In this document: in pieces, positions 24,534 to 33,977 of the stretch
How positions within the stretch are numbered: position 1 is the stretch's first letter
Layout: every line of letters starts with the position of its first letter
From: CBFDBF01 sp050293315
Lineage (GTDB): Bacteria; Pseudomonadota; Gammaproteobacteria; Chromatiales; Chromatiaceae
Assembly (NCBI GenBank): GCA_050293315.1
Contig: JBNKMS010000012.1
Span: 186,001-250,000, forward strand
Direction: 5' to 3'
Length of the DNA stretch: 64,000 bases
Translations under genes and position numbers: made by a program
The notes under the pieces: model-generated
The model's input: the letters and a program-made list of their open reading frames with translations, nothing else
What the model was told of the DNA's origin: nothing
Databases searched by the model: none

Positions 24534-25137
24534 TCTTATAGCGGGGGTCATGGCTCTGCTGTTGGCCAGTTTCTGGGCACAGCCACTGCTGGCAGCGCAG
24601 AATCCTCAGGAGTTGGTGAAAGAGACCACCAACAGCATCCTCGGTAAGATTGAGCAGCACAAAAAGGAGCTGGAGCAATCGCCGGAGAAGATCTACCCAA
24701 TGGTAGAGGATCTGGTGCTGCCGCAGTTCAGCTTCGAGCGCATGTCACAACTGGTGCTAGGGAAGCACTGGAAAAGGGCGACAGCCACACAAAAAAAGCA
24801 GTTCACTAAAGAGTTCCGAGAGCTGTTGGTGCGGACCTATGCTGTTGCCTTGCTCAATTACTCTGGGCAGGGTATCGAATATATGCCTTTGCGGACAAAT
24901 CCGGAGGATACAAAGGTAGTGGTCAAGACTATGGTCAAGGGGGATGGTACTCCACCGCTGCCTATCGACTATAAGCTATATAAGCACAATGGCGAGTGGC
25001 GGGTGTATGACCTTGTTATTGATAATCTGAGCCTGCTTGCCAACTACCGGCAAAATTATGGCTCCAAGATCAAGCGTTATGGGCTGGATGGGCTACTGCA
25101 GCGCTTGCAAGAGCACAACGACAAGAACAAGACATGA
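24517..25137 (+). CDS. mlaC: MlaC, periplasmic phospholipid carrier
   Basis: Soluble periplasmic shuttle between MlaA-porin in the outer membrane and MlaFEDB. It has a signal peptide (LIAGVMALLLASFWAQPLLAA) and an MlaC/Ttg2D body: ILPMVEDLVLPQF-like segment KIYPMVEDLVLPQFSFERMS, LLVRTYAVALLNY, and DYKLYKHNGEWRVYDLVID. Start choice is a GTG at 24517, since GGAAGGGGG ends 6 nt upstream; a GTG at 24511 is the alternative. It overlaps mlaD by 17 nt and mlaB by 4 nt. Confidence 0.93.
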   Translation: MIQRNSLIAGVMALLLASFWAQPLLAAQNPQELVKETTNSILGKIEQHKKELEQSPEKIYPMVEDLVLPQFSFERMSQLVLGKHWKRATATQKKQFTKEFRELLVRTYAVALLNYSGQGIEYMPLRTNPEDTKVVVKTMVKGDGTPPLPIDYKLYKHNGEWRVYDLVIDNLSLLANYRQNYGSKIKRYGLDGLLQRLQEHNDKNKT

Positions 25138-25439
25138 TCGGCTCCACGATCACTGCTGGTGAGGGTGAGGTGCTGCAGCTGTCAGGTGATATGGTGCTCT
25201 CTTCGGTGCAGGGGCTACTGGATCAGACCAAACCGCTGTTGGCCTCAGGGAAGTATAGCGTGATCGATTTGGCGGAGGTCCACGGGGTGGATAGCTCCGG
25301 GGTGGCGCTGATGCTGGAGTGGATTGAGTTGGCGAGAAAGTGCGGTACCTCGATAAGCTTTCGCAATATACCCGAATCCCTGATACGCATTGCCCGACTG
25401 AGCAGGGTGGAGACCATGCTGACCGATAGATTTGTGTGA
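25134..25439 (+). CDS. mlaB: MlaB, STAS-domain regulatory subunit
   Basis: Small cytoplasmic STAS protein (101 aa) that stabilises MlaF. The STAS motif is HGVDSSGVALMLEW, with the Asp-Ser-Ser triplet expected at the regulatory loop. It closes the mla operon, overlapping mlaC by 4 nt. In E. coli and Pseudomonas a BolA-like gene (ibaG) follows before murA; here only 112 bp separate mlaB and murA, too little for it. Confidence 0.92.
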   Translation: MIGSTITAGEGEVLQLSGDMVLSSVQGLLDQTKPLLASGKYSVIDLAEVHGVDSSGVALMLEWIELARKCGTSISFRNIPESLIRIARLSRVETMLTDRFV

Positions 25440-25551
25440 ATGTTGCAGGAGTATTTTAGCTGCATCATCCTTTCCGTTTCTCGCAGTTTTTCTATATCAT
25501 GGGGCGATTCATCGCATTGAGCGGCCAAACTGGCTGTATAGATAGTATTCC

Positions 25552-26811
25552 ATGGATAAACTGATTATTTCTGGCGGCATTAGATTGCGTGGTGATGTGC
25601 GTATCGCCGGGGCAAAAAACGCGGCCCTGCCGATCCTGGCCGGCACACTCCTGGTTGATGGCGCTGTGACTGTGGGCAATATGCCCCATCTGCAGGACAT
25701 AACTACTACCATGGAGCTGTTGGGGCGGATGGGTGTACGGTTGTTGGTGGATGAGCGTATGCGCATCGAGGTGGATACCAGTACGATTCACGATTTTACC
25801 GCCCCCTATGAGTTGGTTAAGACCATGCGTGCCTCTATTTTGGTGCTGGGTCCGCTACTGGCCCGGTTTGGCCAGGCGGATATATCGCTCCCCGGTGGTT
25901 GTGCTATCGGCTCACGTCCGGTGAATCTGCATATCGACGGATTGCGCGCGATGGGGGCCGATATTGAGGTTGAGAATGGCTATATCCGTGCCCGCGCCAA
26001 GCAGCTGCATGGAGCACGTCTGGTGATGGATCTGGTGACCGTGACCGGTACCGAGAACCTAATGATGGCAGCAACCCTGGCGAAGGGCCAGACCGTGATT
26101 GAGAATGCGGCACGCGAGCCGGAGGTGGTTGATCTGGCCGATTTTCTAAACTCCCTGGGTGCTGATGTGAATGGTGCAGGCACCGATACTATTACCATCA
26201 ATGGTGTTGACCGGCTGCGGGGTGGGGAGTATCAGGTGTTGCCTGACAGGATCGAGACCGGGACCTTTCTGGTGGGTGCGGCCATCACCGGCGGGCACAT
26301 CAAGGTACGCGATACCAAGCCCACACTGGTCGAGTCAACAATAGTCAAGTTGCGTGAGGCTGGGGCCACAATCGAGACCGGTGATGACTGGATCGAGATA
26401 GATATGGATGGGCGTCGTCCCCAGGCGGTGGATATTCACACCGCCCCATATCCTGCCTTTCCTACCGATATGCAGGCCCAGTTTACCGCCCTAAATACGG
26501 TGGCAGATGGGGTCGGTACCATTACAGAGAATGTATTTGAGAACCGCTTCATGCATGTTCAGGAGATGCAGCGCATGGGGGCAGATATCCGTCTTGAGGG
26601 CAATACTGCGATCTGTCACGGCGTCGAGCGGTTGACCGGAGCGCCGGTAATGGCTACCGACCTGCGCGCTTCAGCCAGTCTGGTATTGGCTGGGCTGGTG
26701 GCGGAGGGGGAGACCGTGGTTGATCGTATCTATCATATCGATCGCGGTTATCAGAATATCGAAGAGAAGTTGGCCGGGTTGGGTGCCAGGATCAGACGGG
26801 TACCCGATTGA
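25552..26811 (+). CDS. murA: MurA, UDP-N-acetylglucosamine 1-carboxyvinyltransferase
   Basis: First committed step of peptidoglycan synthesis: transfers enolpyruvate from PEP to UDP-GlcNAc. The 419-residue product is full length. The catalytic Cys117 is in LPGGCAIGSRPVN, so it is the fosfomycin-sensitive (Cys, not Asp) type. GAKNAALPILAGTLL near the N-terminus (residues 20-34) carries the UDP-GlcNAc-binding Lys-Asn. It follows mla and precedes hisG as in Pseudomonas. Confidence 0.97.
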   Translation: MDKLIISGGIRLRGDVRIAGAKNAALPILAGTLLVDGAVTVGNMPHLQDITTTMELLGRMGVRLLVDERMRIEVDTSTIHDFTAPYELVKTMRASILVLGPLLARFGQADISLPGGCAIGSRPVNLHIDGLRAMGADIEVENGYIRARAKQLHGARLVMDLVTVTGTENLMMAATLAKGQTVIENAAREPEVVDLADFLNSLGADVNGAGTDTITINGVDRLRGGEYQVLPDRIETGTFLVGAAITGGHIKVRDTKPTLVESTIVKLREAGATIETGDDWIEIDMDGRRPQAVDIHTAPYPAFPTDMQAQFTALNTVADGVGTITENVFENRFMHVQEMQRMGADIRLEGNTAICHGVERLTGAPVMATDLRASASLVLAGLVAEGETVVDRIYHIDRGYQNIEEKLAGLGARIRRVPD

Positions 26812-26869
26812 AGGCTGTAGTCGGTGGTAGGCCTACCGACGGCGATATAGTTTTGCATCTGATCGAGTA

Positions 26870-27508
26870 ATGAAATTTAACAACCCAATCACTATCGCCC
26901 TCTCCAAGGGACGGATATTCGAGCAGAGTCTGCCGTTGCTTGCCGCGGCAGGGATCGAGCCGGTGGATGATCCGGAGAGCAGCCGCAAGCTGATCCTGGA
27001 CACCAACCATCCTGAGGTCAAGCTGGTGCTGATCCGGGCCACGGACGTGCCAACCTACGTACAGTGGGGTGCTGCCGATTTAGGGATAGCGGGAAAGGAT
27101 GTGCTGCTGGAGCAAGGCGGTGATGGGCTATATGAGCCGCTCGATCTAAAGATTGCCCGCTGTCGTCTTATGGTTGCAGGAAAGAGAGACGCGGAGATGG
27201 ATGGTGGTCGTCTGCGTATCGCCACTAAATATGTAAACTCTACGCGGCGCCATTTTGCCTCCAAGGGACAGCAGGTGGAGATTATTAAACTCTATGGCTC
27301 TATGGAGTTGGCCCCGCTGGTGGGGTTGTCTGACCTGATCGTGGATCTGGTAGAGAGCGGTAAAACCCTAGAAGCCAACGGATTGGTCCCGCTGGAACAT
27401 ATTGCCGACATCAGCTCCAGGCTGATAGTCAACAAGGCATCATGGAAGATGAAGCACTCCACCCTGAATGGGATGCTGGAGGCCCTGCGTGAGGCGGTGG
27501 AGGGCTAG
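26870..27508 (+). CDS. hisG: HisG (short form), ATP phosphoribosyltransferase catalytic subunit
   Basis: First step of histidine synthesis: ATP + PRPP to phosphoribosyl-ATP. At 212 residues it lacks the C-terminal regulatory domain of the long form, so it should need HisZ, which is not in this window. Motifs: ITIALSKGRIFEQSLPLLAAAG, VQWGAADLGIAGKD and the PRPP-site region DLIVDLVESGKTLEANGL. Separated from hisD by 156 bp that form a structured element. Confidence 0.96.
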   Translation: MKFNNPITIALSKGRIFEQSLPLLAAAGIEPVDDPESSRKLILDTNHPEVKLVLIRATDVPTYVQWGAADLGIAGKDVLLEQGGDGLYEPLDLKIARCRLMVAGKRDAEMDGGRLRIATKYVNSTRRHFASKGQQVEIIKLYGSMELAPLVGLSDLIVDLVESGKTLEANGLVPLEHIADISSRLIVNKASWKMKHSTLNGMLEALREAVEG

Positions 27509-27529
27509 TAGATATAAGGGGTGTGCGTG

Positions 27530-27630
27530 GTTACAATCGGTCATGCAGAGCGGTTGGGCTTTATCCCGGCAATGACGCACTCTGCACCTTAGGGGAGATC
27601 TAAAAAATAGAGGTGCCCCTTAATTGTAAC
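27530..27630. repeat. three-armed inverted-repeat element between hisG and hisD
   Basis: A perfect 8-bp outer stem GTTACAAT (27530-27537) / ATTGTAAC (27623-27630) encloses two arms: TGCAGAG (27544-27550) / CTCTGCA (27580-27586) and AGGGG (27591-27595) / CCCCT (27616-27620). The layout is a three-way junction. It could be a small mobile palindrome or an RNA structure controlling hisD expression; nothing in the sequence decides. Confidence 0.55.
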
Positions 27631-27664
27631 GGTTACTGCGATAGGCCCTATTTGGGATGTAAGC

Positions 27665-28978
27665 ATGCTCGATATACCTATTCTAACGACCACAGATCCC
27701 GGTTTTGAGCGGCGACTTACTGAGTTGCTGGCTTGGGAGGCTGTTGCCGATACGGCAGTAGTCGCGGCGGTCAGTGGCATCATTGCCGACATCCGCTCCC
27801 GTGGTGATCGCGCACTCCTGGAGTACACCAGTCGTTTCGATAGATGGGAACCGGAGAGCGCTGCCGCGCTAGAGCTTCCAGCAGAGCGACTGCAGCAGGC
27901 CTGGGAGGGGGTCGGAGGGCCACAGCGGGATGCGTTGGAGCACGCCGCCGCCCGGATTCGCAGCTACGCCGAACGGCAGAAGATGGAGTCGTGGCGCTAC
28001 AGCGACGAGGATGGCACCCTGCTGGGCCAGCAGGTGACCCCGCTGGATCGGGTCGGTCTCTATGTGCCTGGCGGCAAGGCCGCCTACCCCTCATCGGTAC
28101 TGATGAATGCACTGCCGGCCAAGGTGGCCGGGGTGGGGGAGCTGTTGATGGTCGTGCCTACACCTGGAGGTGAGCTCAACCAGCTGGTGTTGGCGGCTGC
28201 CCATATCGCCGCGGTCGATCGGGTCTTCTGCGTAGGCGGGGCACAGGCGATAGCGGCCCTCGCCTACGGTACCGAGACGATCCCGGCAGTCGACAAGATA
28301 GTAGGGCCGGGTAATGTATATGTGGCCACCGCCAAGCGAGCGGTGTTTGGACGGGTTGGCATAGACATGGTGGCCGGCCCCTCAGAGATCTTGGTGATAT
28401 GTGACGGCAAGAGTGATCCGGATTGGGTGGCGATGGACCTCTTCTCGCAGGCGGAACATGATGAGGATGCACAATCTATCTTGCTCACACCAGATCGAGA
28501 GTTTATACAGCGGGTCAAAGAGAGCATAAAACGGCTGCTGCCCACGATGGAGCGGCAATCGATCATCAGCGCTGCCCTGAACAAGCGAGGGGGCATGATC
28601 TGTTGCCAGGACCTGGATGAGGCGTGTGCAGTGGCCAACCGGATCGCCCCTGAGCATCTGGAGTTGTCGGTTGAGGAGCCGCTAGAGTTGCTACCCAAGA
28701 TCCGCCACGCCGGGGCGATCTTTCTCGGGCGTTACACCTCTGAGCCGTTGGGCGACTACTGCGCCGGACCGAACCATGTGCTGCCAACATCCGGTACCGC
28801 CCGTTTTTTCTCACCCCTGGGGGTGGCCGATTTTCAGAAGCGCTCCAGCCTGGTCATGGTATCACCTGAGGGTGCTGCCGGCCTGGGTCAGACCGCCGCA
28901 ACCCTGGCGCGGGAGGAGGGGTTGACGGCGCACGCCCGCTCCGCAGAGTTTAGATTCAGATCTCAGGATGGAGATTGA
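27665..28978 (+). CDS. hisD: HisD, histidinol dehydrogenase
   Basis: Last two oxidation steps of histidine synthesis, histidinol to histidine, using two NAD+ and a zinc ion. 437 residues with GLYVPGGKAAYPSSVLMN, the NAD-site GPGNVYVATAKR, the zinc-ligand segment SQAEHDEDAQS, and the catalytic Glu-His in IAPEHLEL. It is followed by hisC after 3 bp. Confidence 0.97.
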   Translation: MLDIPILTTTDPGFERRLTELLAWEAVADTAVVAAVSGIIADIRSRGDRALLEYTSRFDRWEPESAAALELPAERLQQAWEGVGGPQRDALEHAAARIRSYAERQKMESWRYSDEDGTLLGQQVTPLDRVGLYVPGGKAAYPSSVLMNALPAKVAGVGELLMVVPTPGGELNQLVLAAAHIAAVDRVFCVGGAQAIAALAYGTETIPAVDKIVGPGNVYVATAKRAVFGRVGIDMVAGPSEILVICDGKSDPDWVAMDLFSQAEHDEDAQSILLTPDREFIQRVKESIKRLLPTMERQSIISAALNKRGGMICCQDLDEACAVANRIAPEHLELSVEEPLELLPKIRHAGAIFLGRYTSEPLGDYCAGPNHVLPTSGTARFFSPLGVADFQKRSSLVMVSPEGAAGLGQTAATLAREEGLTAHARSAEFRFRSQDGD

Positions 28979-28981
28979 GTC

Positions 28982-30043
28982 ATGAGCCGCTACTGGAGCC
29001 CAGTGGTCAAACAGCTTTCGCCCTATGTCCCGGGGGAGCAGCCGCAGGTCAAAAACCTGGTAAAACTGAACACCAACGAGAATCCCTATGGCCCATCACC
29101 CCGAGTGATTGCAGCGATTCAGGCGGTGTTGGACGATAGCCTGCGTCTCTATCCCGATCCCACCTGCATGCAGCTGCGCCAGGTGATTGCCGACTACTAC
29201 GGGTTGCAGCCGCAGCAGCTATTTATCGGTAATGGCTCGGACGAGGTGCTGGCCCATGTCTTCATGGCACTGTTGCAGCATGACCAGCCGCTACTATTTC
29301 CCGATATAACCTACAGCTTCTATCCGGTCTACTGCAGGCTGTATGGGATTGAATACAATACCTTGCCGCTGACAGAGGATCTATCAATCCGGGTTGAGGA
29401 CTACCTCCAACCCAATGGCGGGATAATCTTCCCCAATCCTAATGCCCCTACCGGTCGGCTGTTGCAGCTATCTGAGATTGAGCGGCTACTGCAGCACAAC
29501 CGCGACTCGGTAGTGGTGGTGGATGAGGCCTATATCGATTTTGGTGGCAGCAGTGCGGCAACATTGGTAAACAGCTATCCCAACCTGTTGGTGATTCAGA
29601 CGCTCTCAAAGTCACGCTCCCTGGCCGGACTGCGTATCGGCTTCGCCATAGGCGACAGCGCGCTGATAGAAGGGCTGGAGCGGGTCAAGGACAGCTTCAA
29701 CTCCTATCCCCTGGATCGAGTCGCCCTCGCCGCCGCTATCGCCGCCTTCCAGGATGATGACTATTTTCAGGAAAAGTGCCGCCTGGTGATGGAGGCGCGC
29801 GAGGAGTTGTCGCAACAGCTGTTGCAGCTTGGATTTGAGCTGGTCCCCTCGGCGGCAAACTTCCTGTTTGTGCGTCACCCAGAACAGGATGCTGCCGACC
29901 TGGCGGAGAAAATACGCCAGCAGGGGGTTGTGGTGCGCCACTTCAAACAGCCGCGCATCGATCAGTATCTGCGAATAACTGTGGGGACGCCGGCTGAGAA
30001 CAGCGCCCTGATCAGTGCCCTTAAATCATCCCTGCAGGGTTAA
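28982..30043 (+). CDS. hisC: HisC, histidinol-phosphate aminotransferase
   Basis: PLP-dependent fold-type I enzyme converting imidazole-acetol phosphate to histidinol phosphate. The PLP lysine lies in QTLSKSRSLAGLRIGF; NTNENPYGPSP, GNGSDEVL and NPNAPTGRLL are typical substrate and cofactor segments. 353 residues, normal. It ends the murA-hisGDC row and is convergent with the algW gene, 10 bp between their ends. Confidence 0.97.
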   Translation: MSRYWSPVVKQLSPYVPGEQPQVKNLVKLNTNENPYGPSPRVIAAIQAVLDDSLRLYPDPTCMQLRQVIADYYGLQPQQLFIGNGSDEVLAHVFMALLQHDQPLLFPDITYSFYPVYCRLYGIEYNTLPLTEDLSIRVEDYLQPNGGIIFPNPNAPTGRLLQLSEIERLLQHNRDSVVVVDEAYIDFGGSSAATLVNSYPNLLVIQTLSKSRSLAGLRIGFAIGDSALIEGLERVKDSFNSYPLDRVALAAAIAAFQDDDYFQEKCRLVMEAREELSQQLLQLGFELVPSAANFLFVRHPEQDAADLAEKIRQQGVVVRHFKQPRIDQYLRITVGTPAENSALISALKSSLQG

Positions 30044-30053
30044 TCTATTACCG

Positions 30054-31211
30054 CTACTGAGACGGTGGACGCTCTATCACCACCACCTCAGCCTCTATGC
30101 TCTTCTGACCGCGCCACCCCTTCAGCTTGATCTTCTCTCCAGGTGGAAGCATAGAGATTATATGGAGCGCATCCTGTGAGTGTTTCGGTGTTTGGGTCCC
30201 GATCTGGGTAATGATATCTCCCGGTCTGATTCCGGCTTGGTCGGCGGGACCGCCCTCCAACACCCCGGAGATGAGGATGCCGCTCACCTCCTTTAACTGG
30301 AAAGAGCGGGCCAGTTTCGGGGTTACATCCTGTCCGGCGATACCGAGCCAACCCCGTATCACGCGACCATTGGCGATGATCTGATTCATTACGCTCTCCG
30401 CCAGTTTTACCGGGATGGCAAAGCCGATGCCTTGAGAGCCGCCGCTCTTGGAGAAGATTGCGGTATTGATGCCTATTAGATCTCCGGCGGCGTTGATCAG
30501 GGCGCCCCCGGAGTTGCCAGGATTGATGGCCGCGTCGGTCTGGATAAAGTTTTCAAACGTATTGATGCCAAGCTGGCTGCGACCAGTAGCGCCCACTATG
30601 CCCATAGTGACGGTTTGACCTACGCCGAAGGGGTTGCCGATGGCCAGTACCACATCGCCCACCCGTAGGTTTTCGGAGTCACCGATACTTAGGGCAGGCA
30701 GCCCCGTCTCGTTGGTGCGTAGCAGGGCCAGATCGGTATCCGGATCATTGCCCACAATGACCGCCTGGATGGTGCGTCCATCGGCCAGGACAACGCGGAT
30801 CTCATCGGCGTTATCCACCACGTGGTGGTTGGTCATGATGTAACCATCCGGGCTTACGATTACTCCCGAACCCAGACTGGTCTGCAATCTTTTCCTTGGC
30901 TGGCCGGAGAATGTGTTGCCAAAAAAGCGTTTGAACAGGGGATCATTAAAGATCGGATTGACCCGCTGGACGGTAATCTTGGCGGTGTATATATTGACCA
31001 CGGCCGGAGTGGCACGCGCTACCGCATCGGCATACGAGGCCGGGCCTACAGTCTGGGTGCTGGGGCGATAGATGGTCGGTGCTGCTGGCGGTTGTTCCGG
31101 CTCTGCGTTAACCGGTTCCCCCTGCGGTAGCAGCTTTAGTACTACCAAGGCAGCAACCAGCCCGGCGGCGACTGAGGTCAGGGTAAAGGCAAAGAATCGC
31201 TGGTATTTCAT
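30054..31211 (-). CDS. algW: AlgW/DegS-type envelope-stress serine protease
   Basis: Inner-membrane-anchored periplasmic HtrA protease that starts the cleavage cascade releasing the envelope sigma factor (AlgU/RpoE). It has an N-terminal transmembrane anchor (residues 8-29), a trypsin-like domain with catalytic His130 (TNHHVVD), Asp160 (DTDLALL) and Ser234 (NPGNSGGAL), and a single C-terminal PDZ domain (about 285-375, VSGILISGVLEGGPADQAGI). One PDZ plus anchor marks DegS/AlgW, not DegP. Its place next to hisC is the same as in Pseudomonas. Confidence 0.94.
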   Translation of the reverse strand: MKYQRFFAFTLTSVAAGLVAALVVLKLLPQGEPVNAEPEQPPAAPTIYRPSTQTVGPASYADAVARATPAVVNIYTAKITVQRVNPIFNDPLFKRFFGNTFSGQPRKRLQTSLGSGVIVSPDGYIMTNHHVVDNADEIRVVLADGRTIQAVIVGNDPDTDLALLRTNETGLPALSIGDSENLRVGDVVLAIGNPFGVGQTVTMGIVGATGRSQLGINTFENFIQTDAAINPGNSGGALINAAGDLIGINTAIFSKSGGSQGIGFAIPVKLAESVMNQIIANGRVIRGWLGIAGQDVTPKLARSFQLKEVSGILISGVLEGGPADQAGIRPGDIITQIGTQTPKHSQDALHIISMLPPGEKIKLKGWRGQKSIEAEVVVIERPPSQ

Positions 31212-31261
31212 GATGTGTATACCCTACCATGTTCCTTCTGTCGTCAACAGTGGGAGCGATC

Positions 31262-32017
31262 ATGGTAGAGCTGAACACTCTGGAGAGTTACTGCAATGAG
31301 CTGCTGAATTCTCATGCCGTGGAGGACTATTGCCCCAACGGGATGCAGGTGGATGTCGGTAGCCTCCAGGTGCAACTGCTGGTCTCCGCGGTAACCGCCT
31401 GTCAGGCGGCCATTGATGGGGCTGTGGAGATGGGCGCAGATCTACTGTTGGTACACCATGGCCTGTTCTGGCAGGGGGAGCCGACTCCACTAACTGGTCT
31501 AAAAGGGCTGCGGGTAGGGGCCCTCTATCGTGGCGGTCTTGGGCTGATGGCCTATCATCTCCCTCTGGACGCCCATTCAGAGCTGGGAAATAACCGACTG
31601 CTGGGAGATCAGTTAGGATTACATAACCGTAGTGCTGTTGAGGGCGAGGATGGGCTGCTATGGCAAGCGGAGTTGGATGCCTCTGAGAGTGCCGCAGCCT
31701 TTGCCGAGCGTATTCAGCGTGCTTTGGAACGAGAGCCGCTACACTTGCCGGGTGGTGCTGAGCAGATAAGGCGGGTGGCTTGGTGTAGCGGGGCAGCACA
31801 GGGCAATATCGCCAAGGCCGCAGCTATTGGGGCCGATGCATTCATTAGTGGTGAGGTATCTGAGCAAACTCTACACTTGGCAAGCGAGCTTGGAATCCAC
31901 TATTTTGCCGCTGGACATCACGCCACTGAGCGTTTCGGGGTGAAGGCGTTAGGCGAGCATCTGGCAGAGAGGTTCGAGCTACAGCATCACTTTCTCGATA
32001 TCGCCAATCCGGTGTAA
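31262..32017 (+). CDS. NIF3-family dinuclear-metal protein (YbgI-like)
   Basis: Cytosolic protein of 251 residues that binds two metals at the centre of a toroid. Metal-ligand motifs are LLLVHHGLFW (about residues 62-71), YHLPLDAHSE (about 97-106) and the C-terminal AGHHATERFG. E. coli YbgI is proposed as a metal-dependent hydrolase or GTP-cyclohydrolase-like protein, but the function of NIF3 proteins is not settled. The frame is open 11 codons farther, but ATG 31262 has GGGAG just upstream. Divergent from algW. Confidence 0.9.
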   Translation: MVELNTLESYCNELLNSHAVEDYCPNGMQVDVGSLQVQLLVSAVTACQAAIDGAVEMGADLLLVHHGLFWQGEPTPLTGLKGLRVGALYRGGLGLMAYHLPLDAHSELGNNRLLGDQLGLHNRSAVEGEDGLLWQAELDASESAAAFAERIQRALEREPLHLPGGAEQIRRVAWCSGAAQGNIAKAAAIGADAFISGEVSEQTLHLASELGIHYFAAGHHATERFGVKALGEHLAERFELQHHFLDIANPV

Positions 32018-32166
32018 AACAAGCCAGTTTGCCGTTGTAACCGCGGCCGATCTTGACCTTTAGGGTGCATTATTGGAAAATGCGCCAGCGGTTTTATGGC
32101 CGTTGCCTGAACCTACAGGTCAGGATGACGTCCTGAAACTGTTCGTCTGATTTGGGGGGTTGTGTA

Positions 32167-32760
32167 ATGAGCGCGGATAGCGTTGATCTAAAAAAGCGGC
32201 GGATGTTGACCGCCGCAACTAGTGTGGTTGGTGCTATCGGCACCGGTTTTGTAGCATATCCATTTCTTGCGGCCTGGGCTCCAAGTGCCAAGGCCAAGGC
32301 GGCGGGCGCACCGGTCGAGGCCGATATCAGTAAGCTTGAGCCTGGCCAGATGATGACAGTCAAATGGCGTGGTAAGCCAGTCTGGATTGTGCGTCGTAGT
32401 GCGGAAAATCTTTCAGATCTGCCTGAGCTAAACTCTCGTCTGACAGATCCTGCGGCGTCCATGCCGCAACAGCCGGAGTATTGTCAGAGCGAGCATCGCT
32501 CGATCAAGCCTGAGTATTTTGTAGCTGTTGGTATCTGCACCCACCTAGGCTGTTCTCCGCTGTTCCACCCGCATTCTCAGCCAGAGCCTTTTGATCCGGA
32601 CTGGAAAGGTGGTTTTTACTGCCCCTGTCACGGTTCCCGTTTTGACCTCGCTGGACGCGTTTTTTCTGGCGTACCTGCTCCTACTAATCTGGTGATCCCC
32701 AAACACATGTATCTTTCAGATACAGTGATTCTTGTGGGTGAGGATGGAGGGGCCTCCTGA
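32167..32760 (+). CDS. petA: PetA, Rieske iron-sulfur subunit of cytochrome bc1
   Basis: Carries electrons from ubiquinol to cytochrome c1 in complex III. The N-terminus has a Tat-like KKRRMLTAATSVVGAIGTG that stays as the membrane anchor. The [2Fe-2S] ligands are in CTHLGCSP and CPCHGSRFD, 197 residues in all. ATG 32167 is chosen over an in-frame TTG at 32152 because GGGGGG lies at good distance upstream. It overlaps petB by 1 nt (TGATG junction). Confidence 0.96.
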   Translation: MSADSVDLKKRRMLTAATSVVGAIGTGFVAYPFLAAWAPSAKAKAAGAPVEADISKLEPGQMMTVKWRGKPVWIVRRSAENLSDLPELNSRLTDPAASMPQQPEYCQSEHRSIKPEYFVAVGICTHLGCSPLFHPHSQPEPFDPDWKGGFYCPCHGSRFDLAGRVFSGVPAPTNLVIPKHMYLSDTVILVGEDGGAS

Positions 32761-33977
32761 TGAGCTTGATAAACTGGATAGATGAGCGTTTTCCGCTAAT
32801 CAAGGTGTGGAATGAGCACCTGGCTGAATACTACGCGCCGAAGAACTTCAATTTTTGGTACTTCATGGGGTCTCTGGCATTGCTGGTATTGGTGATGCAG
32901 ATCTTGACTGGTGTCTGGTTGGCAATGAATTATAAACCGGATGCAAACCTAGCGTTTGCATCGGTTGAGTACATCATGCGTGACGTCGATTGGGGCTGGT
33001 TGATTCGTTACATGCATTCTACCGGCGCCTCAGCATTTTTTATCGTGATCTACCTGCATATGTTCCGTGGCCTGATGTATGGCTCCTATCGCAAGCCACG
33101 CGAGCTGCTGTGGATCATTGGGGTGATTATCTACCTGGCGATGATGGCGACCGCCTTCATGGGGTATCTGTTGCCCTGGGGTCAGATGTCATTCTGGGGC
33201 GCGCAGGTTATCGTTAACCTGTTCAGCGCCGTACCGTTTGTGGGCGAGGATCTGAGCGTCTGGATCCGTGGTGATTACGTCATCTCTGATGTAACCCTGA
33301 ATCGCTTCTTTGCACTCCATTTTCTGTTGCCGTTTCTGTTGGCTGCCCTGGTGTTTATTCATCTTGTTGCGCTGCATAAGGTCGGATCCAACAATCCGGA
33401 TGGTATCGAGATCAAGAAAAATAAGGACGAGAACGGCATACCCAAAGATGGCATACCATTTCACCCCTACTATACGGTGAAGGATATCGCTGGAGTGGCA
33501 GGTTTTCTGTTCCTCTTCGCCTTGGTGGTGTTTTATGCACCGGAGATGGGGGGTTACTTCCTGGAGCATCCGAACTTTGAACCGGCCAACCCGCTGAAGA
33601 CCCCGGTGCATATCGCCCCGGTCTGGTACTTCACCCCGTTCTACGCCATTCTGCGGGCAGTTCCATCTTTGGCTGGCTCTGCATTCCCAGGCGTGATTGC
33701 TATGTTCGGGTCCATCCTGATCCTGTTCTTCCTGCCGTGGCTGGACAAGAGCCCGGTCAAGTCGATTCGCTACAAGGGCACCCTCTACAAGGTCTTGCTG
33801 GGACTGTTTGCGGCCGACTTCATTATGCTCGGTTTTCTCGGGATGAAGCCGACCTCTACACTCTACACAATCCTGGCTCGGGCGGGGACGATCTACTACT
33901 TCGCCTTCTTCCTGCTGATGCCAATATATAGCCAGAAGGATAAGACCAAGCCTGTTCCTGAGAGGGTGACCAAATGA
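32760..33977 (+). CDS. petB: PetB, cytochrome b subunit of cytochrome bc1
   Basis: Eight-helix membrane protein with two b haems and both quinone sites. 405 residues; segments NYKPDANLAFASVEYIMRDV, MHSTGASAFFIVIYLHMFRG (haem His), LPWGQMSFWGAQVI and APVWYFTPFYAILRAVP (Qo-site PxWY-like motif) are clear. A continuous gene, not split as in plastid-type b6/subunit IV. It overlaps petC by 4 nt. Confidence 0.97.
   Translation: MSLINWIDERFPLIKVWNEHLAEYYAPKNFNFWYFMGSLALLVLVMQILTGVWLAMNYKPDANLAFASVEYIMRDVDWGWLIRYMHSTGASAFFIVIYLHMFRGLMYGSYRKPRELLWIIGVIIYLAMMATAFMGYLLPWGQMSFWGAQVIVNLFSAVPFVGEDLSVWIRGDYVISDVTLNRFFALHFLLPFLLAALVFIHLVALHKVGSNNPDGIEIKKNKDENGIPKDGIPFHPYYTVKDIAGVAGFLFLFALVVFYAPEMGGYFLEHPNFEPANPLKTPVHIAPVWYFTPFYAILRAVPSLAGSAFPGVIAMFGSILILFFLPWLDKSPVKSIRYKGTLYKVLLGLFAADFIMLGFLGMKPTSTLYTILARAGTIYYFAFFLLMPIYSQKDKTKPVPERVTK

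Noticed and set aside
26820..26840. Imperfect palindrome GTCGGTGGTAGGCCTACCGAC after murA
   Set aside because: Short and imperfect, no T-run, no second copy; not enough to call a terminator or operator.
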